Shown one piece after another: positions 41,659 to 49,575 of a stretch of DNA of 56,553 bases. The notes below the pieces were generated by a model. The model was not told where the DNA came from. It was given only the letters and a program-made list of their open reading frames with translations, and made no database searches. The position numbers and the translations under genes are program-made. Source of the DNA: Bacteroidota bacterium (lineage in GTDB: Bacteria > Bacteroidota > Bacteroidia > Flavobacteriales > Weeksellaceae); the NCBI GenBank assembly GCA_023458415.1, contig JAEWZO010000024.1:1-56553 (forward strand), written 5' to 3'. Each line of letters begins with the position of its first letter. The first letter of the stretch is position 1.

Positions 41659-42771
41659 CTAAAATTCTAAATCGTCTTCTGAAACTGCAGTTCCGTCCGC
41701 CATCAAAAATGCTTTGAGAAATGGAGTCAATTCACCGTTCATTACGGCATCAACATCGGAAGTTTCGTGACCGCTTCTCACATCTTTCACCAATTTGTAA
41801 GGATGCATCACGTAATTGCGGATTTGGCTACCCCATTCAATTTTCATTTTGTTGGCCTCGATTTCGTTTCTCGCTTTCATTCTTTCTTCCAACTCAATTT
41901 CATAAAGTCTGGAACGCAGCAACTGCATCGCTTTTTCCTTGTTCTGCAGCTGAGAACGCGATTCGGAGTTTTCAATAATTATTCCCGTAGGAGCGTGGCG
42001 AAGTCGAACTGCGGTTTCTACTTTGTTTACGTTCTGACCACCGGCTCCTGAAGAACGCATGGTTTCAAATGAAATATCGGCCGGATTGATGTTTATTTCA
42101 ATGGTGTCATCCACAAGCGGATACACATAAACCGACACGAAACTCGTGTGACGCTTCGCATTGGAATCGAACGGAGAAATCCTGACCAAACGGTGAACGC
42201 CGTTTTCGCCTTTCAGATAACCGAAAGCATATTCACCATCGATTTCCAAAGTTACTGTCTTCACACCGGCAACATCGCCTTCCTGAAAGTTTAATTCACG
42301 GATTTTATAGCCCTGTTTTTCTGCCCACATCGTGTACATTCTCATCAGCATTGAAGCCCAGTCGCAGCTTTCAGTTCCGCCCGCTCCGGCTGTAATCTGC
42401 AGAACCGCAGAAAGTTCATCACCTTCGCTGGACAGCATATTTTTGAATTCGAGGTCTTCAACTTTTTCCACCAACACAGGAAACTGTTCATCCAGTTCTT
42501 TTTCAGAATCGGCGTCTTCCTTGGCAAATTCAGCCAAAACCTGCAGATCTTCAAACTGCGTGTTGATTTCCTCATAATCTTCCACCCATTTTTTCTTGGA
42601 ACGAAGCTGCTTCAGAAAAGTCTCAGCTTCTTTCGGATTATCCCAAAATTCCGGCGCAGCGGTTTTTTCATCATCGTTGGAAATCTCGATTTTCTTTTTT
42701 TCGATCTGAAGATATTTATAAAGATCCCCGATTCGGGACTGTATGTCTTTAAACTGATCAGCGTTTATCAT
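41659..42771 (-). CDS. prfB: Peptide chain release factor 2, without programmed frameshift
   Basis: A 370-aa class I release factor that reads UGA and UAA. The anticodon-like SPF tripeptide is in VRISPFDSNAKRHTSF, and the peptidyl-hydrolysis GGQ is in SGAGGQNVNKVETAVR. In many bacteria prfB needs a +1 frameshift near codon 26; here the frame is continuous from the ATG through DLYKYLQIEKKKIEI, so there is no frameshift. The -7 box TATTTTTG (42776-42783) ends 4 nt before the ATG, pointing to a leaderless mRNA. The SDR gene follows after 12 bp. Confidence 0.97.
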   Translation of the reverse strand: MINADQFKDIQSRIGDLYKYLQIEKKKIEISNDDEKTAAPEFWDNPKEAETFLKQLRSKKKWVEDYEEINTQFEDLQVLAEFAKEDADSEKELDEQFPVLVEKVEDLEFKNMLSSEGDELSAVLQITAGAGGTESCDWASMLMRMYTMWAEKQGYKIRELNFQEGDVAGVKTVTLEIDGEYAFGYLKGENGVHRLVRISPFDSNAKRHTSFVSVYVYPLVDDTIEININPADISFETMRSSGAGGQNVNKVETAVRLRHAPTGIIIENSESRSQLQNKEKAMQLLRSRLYEIELEERMKARNEIEANKMKIEWGSQIRNYVMHPYKLVKDVRSGHETSDVDAVMNGELTPFLKAFLMADGTAVSEDDLEF

Positions 42772-42775
42772 GCTG

Positions 42776-42783
42776 CAAAAATA
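42776..42783 (-). promoter_or_regulatory. -7 box of prfB
   Basis: TATTTTTG on the minus strand, a full match, only 4 nt from the ATG, so a leaderless transcript is expected. Confidence 0.65.
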
Positions 42784-42877
42784 CGGATTTTTCCTGCGGT
42801 TAAGATTGCTTGTTTTGCGAGCAGAAATATTTATTGTTAAATATTCCTAATAATTTTCAGAAAGAAGAGATTTAAAT

Positions 42878-42885
42878 TATTTTTG
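42878..42885 (+). promoter_or_regulatory. -7 box of the DedA gene
   Basis: TATTTTTG, a full match, 17 nt before the ATG at 42903. Confidence 0.6.
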
Positions 42886-42902
42886 TAGGGAAACTGTTAT
42901 TT

Positions 42903-43574
42903 ATGGAGCATTACGAAAGCTGGAAAGATCTAATAAATCCTGAATTTTATATAAAACTAGGTGGTTATTGGCTGGTTTTGTTTATAATTTTTGCGGAAAC
43001 CGGTCTTTTCGTTGGTTTTTTTCTTCCGGGCGACAGTTTGCTATTTATTTCGGGGATTTACGCCAATGAAATGATTACAGAAACTTTCGGATCCACCGGA
43101 AGCGATTTTCTTAATACTTCTTTACTTGCTCTTTCTATTGCCATTGCGGCCATCATCGGAAATGAAGTTGGATACTGGTTTGGTTACAAAACCGGAGCAA
43201 GCCTTTACAAAAGAGAAGACAGTTTACTGTTTAAGAAAAAATACCTTTATCAGGCGCATGATTTCTTTGAGAAACACGGAAGTTTAGCGATTATTCTGGC
43301 ACGTTTTCTTCCGATTGTGAGGACGTTTGTACCGATTGTTGCCGGAATTGTGAAAATGGACAAAGGCCGTTTTTTCCTGGATAATGTGATTGGCGGTTTG
43401 TTATGGTCTTTTTCACTGGTCTTTGCCGGACACTATTTGGATAAACTTTTTCTGGTTGAATTCGGGATTGATTTAAAAGCGCACTTGGGTTCGATCATTC
43501 TTGTTTTAGTTATCGTTACAACGCTTCCTGTAATTCTCAAAATTGTTTTCGGAAAGCATAAAGAAAGAAATTAA
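42903..43574 (+). CDS. DedA family membrane protein
   Basis: A 223-aa inner-membrane protein with the SNARE-associated/DedA fold. It shows the re-entrant hairpin signature FAETGLFVGFFLPGDSLLF, then GNEVGYWFGYKTG and ILARFLPIVRTFVPIVAGI. These contain the conserved Glu/Asp and Arg residues needed for activity in characterised members. DedA proteins act as lipid scramblases or flippases (undecaprenyl phosphate or phosphatidylethanolamine in known cases) and support envelope homeostasis. Which lipid this one moves is unknown. It is monocistronic. Confidence 0.93.
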   Translation: MEHYESWKDLINPEFYIKLGGYWLVLFIIFAETGLFVGFFLPGDSLLFISGIYANEMITETFGSTGSDFLNTSLLALSIAIAAIIGNEVGYWFGYKTGASLYKREDSLLFKKKYLYQAHDFFEKHGSLAIILARFLPIVRTFVPIVAGIVKMDKGRFFLDNVIGGLLWSFSLVFAGHYLDKLFLVEFGIDLKAHLGSIILVLVIVTTLPVILKIVFGKHKERN

Positions 43575-43576
43575 TT

Positions 43577-44437
43577 TCAGTTCTTGATCCAGTTGATTAT
43601 TTCAGGATAAATAATGCTGTCACGCTTTTTTTTGTTGAAAAACCTTGGTACATGACCTGTATTTTCCATGAAAATTAACCGGTGTGGAACTTCTTTTTCT
43701 GTGAGAAGTGAATCCAACTTTAATCCTTGATTTTTGTTTACCAAAAGGTCTTTATCTCCTTGAAATATCAAAGTGGGAACGTTGGAAATATGAGCAATTG
43801 GGCTTGCTTCGCGAAATTCATCAGACAATTCTTTTCGGTTAAACTTTACACCTACAACGTCCTAAAATGTAGGTGAAGTATATTTTGAGTAATTCGAATT
43901 GAGATATTCTTCAGAGTAAAAATCTGTAGGTCCGCTTAGTGAAATAAGTTTGCTGATTTCGTTTGGATTTTTATAACCATACAGCAAAGCCAAATGTCCG
44001 CCGGCACTTTCACCCAGTAGAATTAAATTTTCGGGATTGATGTTCCAGTGGATTGCTTCAGTCTTTGTTTTATCGATAGCTTTGGCAATATCTTCCAACT
44101 GCTGTTTGTATGTTGTTTCCTTCTTTACCAATCGATATCCGATATTCACCGTAGGAATATTCTCACTAAACAGTTTGTCCTGAATTTTTCTGAGATGCTC
44201 CTTTCTTCCAACTTTCCAGGCGCCACCGTGAATAAGCATAACCACGGGCGTCTGCTGTGAAAAATCTTCAGGAAGGAAAACGTCCATCACATTTTTTTTG
44301 TGTTCGCCGTATTTCAGATTGTAGATTTTTGTAGCGCCTTTCTCTTTTACAGTTTTTTGTGTAGTAGAGCAGGAGTTAATTAGTAAAGTTACAATTCCCA
44401 TCACCCAGAAATGGTATTTAAGAACCAGTTTTTTCAT
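43577..44437 (-). pseudogene. Alpha/beta-hydrolase lipoprotein interrupted by an in-frame TAG
   Basis: One continuous frame of 286 codons apart from a TAG at codon 192 (43864-43862). The first part has a lipobox signal peptide (LLINSC, Cys23), the oxyanion motif LIHGGAW (70-72) and the nucleophile LLGESAGGHL (Ser144). The second part continues in frame as DVVGVKFNRKELSDEF and supplies the acid LIFQGDKD (228 or 230) and the base ENTGH (His262). Together they make a complete BD-FAE-like carboxylesterase. A product stopped at 191 aa lacks Asp and His and should be inactive. An IS4 element lies 90 bp upstream of the start. Confidence 0.85.
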
Positions 44438-44489
44438 GTTATGTAATCTTTAAAATTAATGCCAACTGATCTAAAGACGAATCGAAAAA

Positions 44490-44507
44490 TTATGATTTAC
44501 ATCATAA
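44490..44507. promoter_or_regulatory. FNR/CRP-like palindrome upstream of the broken esterase
   Basis: ttatgat, spacer ttac, atcataa: perfect 7-bp arms around 4 nt, sharing the TGAT-N4-ATCA core of FNR-type sites. It lies about 53 bp upstream of the esterase ATG and 20 bp from the IS end. Binding is unproven. Confidence 0.4.
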
Positions 44508-44527
44508 AAAAAAGAGACTTAAAAAAG

Positions 44528-45926
44528 TAGTCATGGTCGGAAGAAATTCCGGCCATTTTTTATGACTAAGTTTTGAATACCTTTCCGGGGTCTCCGCCTG
44601 CAAAAATGATAAGTATTTCGGTAATCATATCGCGAAGTTCCATGGCAATGCGCCTTTTTGCGGTTTTGTAGCCTAAAGCGTTGGCTTTTTTGTAAATCAG
44701 CAAGAGCATTGAGGCAATCATCGTCATGTATACCATCACTTCGATGCCGTTTTTGTTGAGCGAGACCAAATGGCTCAGATTGAGTTCCTGCTTTAGGAAT
44801 CTGAAGAAGACTTCAATATCCCAGCGTTTGCGGTAATAGTCAGCAATTTCCTTGCTGCTGAGTTCAAACTCGTTGGTTAAAAACCAAAACTCTTTCTTTG
44901 TTTTTTCGTTACGGATTACCACCAATCGAAAATCAGTTTCTACTTTTTCTTCACGATGATGAATATTCCCACGTTTATTCAAAACTGGTTTTCCAGTGTA
45001 AAGCTTTACTTTGCTGTCTTTCATCACTTCCCAGTCATCCCATTTTTGAGATTTTTTTCCATCAAGAAAAGATTCTATTTCTTCAAATTTGCGGTTTTCT
45101 TTACTTCGGATAATGAATTTTACCGATTTTTCATCAAAATCTTTCATCACTCTTGTGGATTGCAAACCCCTGTCTATCACGTAAATATTCTCGTGATGTT
45201 CTTCTTTTTTTACTTGTTTCAGAATAGCTTCGGGAAGTGCGGCTTCCTCTGACGAATATTTTTGTCCAGTAAAGACTTCGACACCTGAAGGCAAAATTCC
45301 ATCAAATGAAAAACTGAATTTCACCAGTTTCTTCCCACTTTTCTGGTCGATTCCTTCTTTGAGTTTGGCGCAGGCATCGGCAACAATGGTGCTGTCAACC
45401 CTGATTAGGTTGTACTTTTCGATTTCGGTCTTCGAATAAAGTTCAGAAAACCTTCCGTACATCTGCTCGTAAATTTCTTTAAAATAATTGGAATCGATTT
45501 TGGAAAGCCTTTCAGAGATAGAACTTCTGCGTACTTTTTCCTCTTCACCCAAACCAAACAAGGCTTTGAAACCACTGCTGTTAAAGGTGTCTTCTAAGGT
45601 TCTTTGGCTTAATTTTTCATTCTCGAAGATACAGAAAAGCAAAAGGTAGAACATTTTCTTGCCATGAAGCACCTTGCTGTAATAGTCCACTTTCGTGGTT
45701 GCAGAAAGATGGGTTAAAAGCGCTTCGGGAATAAACTCCAAAACTTGCTTGAGGGAGATTTTGTGGTCTTTAAAAACTGACATAATTAATTGATTATCAG
45801 CTATAAAGATACGAAATTAAATTCAAATAAACAAGTTAAATAATTGATAATCAACCTGTTAAAAAATATCATCTTCACAACAAAAAAAACAAAAAAGTCG
45901 GAAGAAAAATCTTCCGACCATGACTA
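44528..45926 (-). mobile_element. IS4-family insertion sequence, complete
   Basis: The element spans about 1,399 bp and is bounded by perfect 17-bp terminal inverted repeats, tagtcatggtcggaaga at 44528-44544 and its complement at 45910-45926. It contains one intact DDE transposase. Both ends hold further hairpins (for example gtcggaagaaaaatcttccgac at the right end), which can stop transcription from outside. I do not find a clear target-site duplication; the flanks are cttaaaaaag on the left and gcttttagcc on the right. The insertion lies between the broken esterase and the metalloprotease gene. Confidence 0.85.
44566..45783 (-). CDS. IS4-family transposase
   Basis: A 405-aa DDE/RNase-H-fold transposase. 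Acidic residues lie in NLIRVDSTIVADA and YVIDRGLQSTRVM, and the diagnostic YREK signature is YRKRWDIEVFFRFLKQEL (Tyr-2-Arg-3-Glu-6-Lys). The reading frame is complete, so the element may still be active. The promoter region carries a variant -7 box (TATCTTTA) flanked by two TGATTATCA/TGATAATCA words that are reverse complements of each other, a possible operator pair. Confidence 0.93.
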   Translation of the reverse strand: MSVFKDHKISLKQVLEFIPEALLTHLSATTKVDYYSKVLHGKKMFYLLLFCIFENEKLSQRTLEDTFNSSGFKALFGLGEEEKVRRSSISERLSKIDSNYFKEIYEQMYGRFSELYSKTEIEKYNLIRVDSTIVADACAKLKEGIDQKSGKKLVKFSFSFDGILPSGVEVFTGQKYSSEEAALPEAILKQVKKEEHHENIYVIDRGLQSTRVMKDFDEKSVKFIIRSKENRKFEEIESFLDGKKSQKWDDWEVMKDSKVKLYTGKPVLNKRGNIHHREEKVETDFRLVVIRNEKTKKEFWFLTNEFELSSKEIADYYRKRWDIEVFFRFLKQELNLSHLVSLNKNGIEVMVYMTMIASMLLLIYKKANALGYKTAKRRIAMELRDMITEILIIFAGGDPGKVFKT

Positions 45927-45961
45927 GCTTTTAGCCGGCTTTCTTATAATCATAAATCTTC

Positions 45962-48118
45962 TTACAGTTTAATAACCTTTTTAGTTACTGTACCTGTAGC
46001 AGTTTTAATTTTCACCATGTAAGTTCCTGCAGGATATCCTGAAAGATTAACACCTTCTACGCTTGCATTAAGTTTAGAAGCCTGTTTTACAAGTTTACCA
46101 GCCACATCGAACACCTCGTAGGAAACAACTTTCTCCTTGGAAGTAATTACAAAATTACCTTTTGTTGGGTTTGGAGAAACATCGATGCTGTTGCTTAGTG
46201 CATTCTCGCTTACTCCAAGAGTAATACATTCGAAAGTAGCAACCCATCCACCGGCAACTTCTGCCTGATCTGATACAAATCTTACCGTAATTGCACCTGA
46301 AGCATTCGTTGCTTCGAAAGGACCAGGAATTGTATTACCACTAAGGTTAGTCGCCAATCTTGGAGCTGCAGTACTTGGACCGTCATAAATTGTCATGAAA
46401 TCGTATCCTGCTTCAGTATCAAACTGAGTGAACGTCATTTTAAGTTTCTGATTTGGATTTGCAGGATAGAAAGTTTTCAGAATTACCTCACGATCAGAAT
46501 AATTGCCATCTTCACCACCTGTATCTGTGAACACTACTCCTGAACACCAGTCTGCATCTGTAAGAATCTGAACTGTTCTCTGGAATGCTTCCGGTCCTGA
46601 ACATGAAGTTCCCAAATCTACTTTATAATATTTGCCCGGCTCCAGACCTGTAACCTGGAAAACTTTATCTGTAGTTGTTCCGCTTGAAAGTACAGTTCCG
46701 TCGTAAGTTGACAGTCGGTATTTCCATTCAGTTCCTTGATTATCTGTAATCGTCACTGTTGCCGAATTCTGTGTTACATCAGTAACGTTGGCTCCTTGAA
46801 TTGTGATAGCACAAGAAGTTACACAGTCCATTCCAAGACAACCTTTAGATTCAATGGTATTTCTAATCAAAGTTGCCGGCTGCTCACCGAATCCATGGGC
46901 GAAATTAATACCCACGCTTGAAACAAGGTGGCAGTAGCTCATAATCGTACCTCCGTTGGTAGGAAGTGGTGCATTACAACCCTCACTGTTTCCTGAAGCA
47001 GGTCCACAACCGTCAATCGCAGTGTTGTCTCCGTTCCAGAAACAAGCATGCGTGTGCGGAGAAGCAAGGTTATGACCAATTTCGTGAGTCATCGCCTCAA
47101 TATTCCAGGAATAAGTAGGAACTTGCTGGTAAGAAAGATTCACACCGTTATAGTTGTATGCGTAGTTTGAACAAAGTGCATTAACGAATGCTATACTCGT
47201 AGTGGCAGGATTTCTCAAAAGTGACGCAACATCACCATTAAAGCTGGTTCTTGTATTTCTGAACTGGTTCAGAATTTGGCTTGGGTTACCGCTGTAAGGA
47301 TCGGTTGTTGTCCAGATGAAGATTTCGCTCATTGCAACCGTAATGTTATCGTTCGCATAAAGCGTCTGAACATTGTTGTGCATTCCTGTTGCCCAGTTGG
47401 TAGTATTCTCAGTGCTGGATCCATTTAGAGTGTATGGTCCGAAACCTACTTCATAATAAATTCTTACGCAGTTGGTTGTTTTTTCGGTAACGTTGGTTTT
47501 TGCATTAGGATCGAATGAAGAAGTAATCTTCTGATTTTCAGGAAGTGTATCTACGCCACATGCGAAAGGATTTTCTCCTGTTAGTTTAGCATCGCTGTAA
47601 GAAACAAAATCCTCACTGTCTTTAGTTTTACCCAAAACAATGTTCCCGACATTAAGTACAGAAGCAACTCCAATCACATCATTTTCGAAGAAACTGAAAG
47701 CCACAACAGACTTGTCGTCACCTTTTACAATTCCTTGATAGTAAACTCCCGGGCTGTAAGTCACATAACCTTTATCAGTATTTACTTTAAAATCGTGAGT
47801 GAAAATTTCGTTTTTCACCAACTCTACCGTCATGTCTTTTCCTTCAAAAGGGAAAGTCATTTCCATTGCTTCCGGTCTTTCGGCTACAATTTTGGCAATT
47901 TCAGCACTTTTCAGCTGCATTACAGTAATATCTTTCGCTGCCTTTTCGTAGTTGGCTGTTTTTGAAGCAGAATTATCAACCGTGAACGGGCTGTACTTCA
48001 CAAAATTTTTGTTGGCTTCTTTTGCTTTTTTTACTTTCTGAGGAATCGGTTTCAAATCTTTAGCGAATCCGAAAGCAAAAAACAACAAGCTGAAGCAAAG
48101 CTGTAGAACTCTTTTCAT
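45962..48118 (-). CDS. T9SS-secreted M12-type zinc metalloprotease
   Basis: A 718-aa secreted protease. Residues 1-19 are the signal peptide and about 20-210 are a propeptide. The reprolysin-like catalytic domain has the zinc motif THEIGHNLASPH (His345, Glu346, His349, His355) and the Met-turn IMSYCH (Met393). A fibronectin type III domain (about 445-530) and a CUB-like domain (about 530-635, YDFMTIYDGPS) follow. The last 80 residues are a type IX secretion sorting domain (VSPNPTKGNFVI to TKKVIKL). It would be exported through the outer membrane by the T9SS and degrade extracellular protein. The right IS end is 35 bp past its stop. Confidence 0.93.
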   Translation of the reverse strand: MKRVLQLCFSLLFFAFGFAKDLKPIPQKVKKAKEANKNFVKYSPFTVDNSASKTANYEKAAKDITVMQLKSAEIAKIVAERPEAMEMTFPFEGKDMTVELVKNEIFTHDFKVNTDKGYVTYSPGVYYQGIVKGDDKSVVAFSFFENDVIGVASVLNVGNIVLGKTKDSEDFVSYSDAKLTGENPFACGVDTLPENQKITSSFDPNAKTNVTEKTTNCVRIYYEVGFGPYTLNGSSTENTTNWATGMHNNVQTLYANDNITVAMSEIFIWTTTDPYSGNPSQILNQFRNTRTSFNGDVASLLRNPATTSIAFVNALCSNYAYNYNGVNLSYQQVPTYSWNIEAMTHEIGHNLASPHTHACFWNGDNTAIDGCGPASGNSEGCNAPLPTNGGTIMSYCHLVSSVGINFAHGFGEQPATLIRNTIESKGCLGMDCVTSCAITIQGANVTDVTQNSATVTITDNQGTEWKYRLSTYDGTVLSSGTTTDKVFQVTGLEPGKYYKVDLGTSCSGPEAFQRTVQILTDADWCSGVVFTDTGGEDGNYSDREVILKTFYPANPNQKLKMTFTQFDTEAGYDFMTIYDGPSTAAPRLATNLSGNTIPGPFEATNASGAITVRFVSDQAEVAGGWVATFECITLGVSENALSNSIDVSPNPTKGNFVITSKEKVVSYEVFDVAGKLVKQASKLNASVEGVNLSGYPAGTYMVKIKTATGTVTKKVIKL

Positions 48119-48226
48119 GTTACTTTTTTTTAATTATAGTTGTTTACAAATGAACGATTTTTTTTTGAAATTCTGAAAAAGAAACTGCATTTTAACACAG
48201 CAACTTCCTACCAAATCCTTGAAAGC

Positions 48227-48259
48227 TTTGAAAAACTAATTTCAGATGTAGTATATTTG
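48227..48259 (+). promoter_or_regulatory. Promoter of the hemJ-like/gldF/gldG unit
   Basis: TTTG (48227-48230), a 21-nt spacer and TATATTTG (48252-48259), 16 nt before the ATG, match the Bacteroidota promoter. Confidence 0.65.
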
Positions 48260-48275
48260 CAGCTTTAAAATCAGC

Positions 48276-48842
48276 ATGCTTTACTTAATTCTGAAAGCCG
48301 TTCACATCATTTTTATGGTGAGTTATTTTGCAGGGATTTTTTATCTTGTCCGGATTTTTGTGTATTATAAAGATACCGATGCTTTTCCAGATCCTAAAAA
48401 ACAGATTCTGCGCGAACAGTATGTCTTCATGGCTCGGCGATTGTGGAATATTATTACCGTTCCGGCTTTTGTGATTATGCTTCTAAGCGGCATTTGGCTG
48501 ATTTTTGTGTATTACCCGAATTTCCCGCTTCTTTCCACCGATCCGTTCTCATGGTTTTACATTAAACTCTTTTTTCTGATTGGTCTTTTTGCCTATCATT
48601 ACTGGTGTTGGAAAAAAGTTCTTGAAATTAAAAATCTTAACGGCAACGAAATACCTACCGCCAACATAAAACTTCGGCAAGCGAATGAAATCGCAACTTT
48701 CCTGCTGTTCTTAGTTGTTTTTACAGCAATTCTAAAAGCAACCGTTGTTGAATATTGGTGGCAATTAATTACAGGATTTTTCGTTTTGGTGGTGGTAATT
48801 ATGCTTACCGTAAAACTGGTGAACAAACAGAATAAAAAATGA
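48276..48842 (+). CDS. HemJ/CopD-like membrane protein
   Basis: A 188-aa protein with about four or five membrane helices. KAVHIIFMVSYFAGIFYLVR with a conserved His near the N-terminus, and the later helix with VPAFVIMLLSGIWLIF, match the UPF0093/HemJ group, which oxidises protoporphyrinogen IX in heme synthesis; the related CopD family is an alternative. It is the first gene of a three-gene unit, and its TGA overlaps the gldF ATG by 4 bp, so translation is coupled. Confidence 0.8.
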   Translation: MLYLILKAVHIIFMVSYFAGIFYLVRIFVYYKDTDAFPDPKKQILREQYVFMARRLWNIITVPAFVIMLLSGIWLIFVYYPNFPLLSTDPFSWFYIKLFFLIGLFAYHYWCWKKVLEIKNLNGNEIPTANIKLRQANEIATFLLFLVVFTAILKATVVEYWWQLITGFFVLVVVIMLTVKLVNKQNKK

Positions 48843-49567
48843 TTGCAATACTTAAAAAAGAACTTTGGAGCTACTTTGGCAACTGGAGCGCATGGATAAT
48901 TATTGCAGCTTTCAGCGTTATCGGTACGCTTTTTCTGTTTTTCTTTGATAATGATTCCAATATTTTTGAAATAGGTACTGCCACTTTGCAGAGTTACTTT
49001 GTGTTGGCGCCGTGGTTACTGATGTTTATTATTCCGGCAATTTCCATGAAAACTTTTGCAGAAGAACAGCAGTCCGGGACGCTTTTCTGGCTTTTCTCGC
49101 AACCGCTGAAAACGTGGGAAATTGTTACCGGAAAATTCTTTTCGGTTTGGGTGGTTGGTTTTCTTTGTCTCATTCCTTCGTTGGTTTACCTCTATACAGT
49201 TTACTTTTTGGGCGTACCGGTAGGAAATATTGATTTGGGAGCTTCGATAGGAAGTTACTTCGGTTTAATCCTTTTGATTGGGGCCTTTTCGGCGGTTGGA
49301 GTTTTGGCTTCGTCGCTGTCGCAGAACCAAATCATGGCCTATCTTCTCGGACTTTTCATGTGTTTTTTTCTCTATTTCGGGATTGAACAGTTAGCCAGCT
49401 ACAAGCTTTTGGGCGCTGCAGATTATGTGCTGCAAAACCTTGGATTTTATAAGCATTTTATTGCCTTCACAAGAGGTTTAATCGACAGTCGAGATGTTTT
49501 TTACTTCCTACTGGTAATTTTCCTCGCACTTTTCCTCGCTAAAATTTCTGTTGAAAAGAAAAAGTAA
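48839..49567 (+). CDS. gldF: Gliding-motility ABC transporter permease GldF
   Basis: A 242-aa inner-membrane protein with six hydrophobic helices. The start MIAILKKELWSYFGNWSAWIII and EEQQSGTLFWLFSQPLKTWEIV are typical of the GldF permease, which with GldA (ATPase) and GldG forms an ABC transporter required for gliding in some flavobacteria. Many non-gliding relatives keep the genes, so motility should not be inferred. gldG starts 8 bp downstream. Confidence 0.93.
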   Translation: MIAILKKELWSYFGNWSAWIIIAAFSVIGTLFLFFFDNDSNIFEIGTATLQSYFVLAPWLLMFIIPAISMKTFAEEQQSGTLFWLFSQPLKTWEIVTGKFFSVWVVGFLCLIPSLVYLYTVYFLGVPVGNIDLGASIGSYFGLILLIGAFSAVGVLASSLSQNQIMAYLLGLFMCFFLYFGIEQLASYKLLGAADYVLQNLGFYKHFIAFTRGLIDSRDVFYFLLVIFLALFLAKISVEKKK

Positions 49568-49575
49568 TTTTTTTG

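Noticed and set aside
43577..44437. Reassignment of TAG to an amino acid
   Set aside because: TAG ends ordinary genes here (rhodanese at 13816, hydrolase at 16507) and prfB is normal, so isolated nonsense mutations or sequence errors are simpler.
44516..45938. Target-site duplication around the IS
   Set aside because: I compared the 12 bases outside each terminal repeat (gacttaaaaaag and gcttttagccgg) and found no direct repeat.
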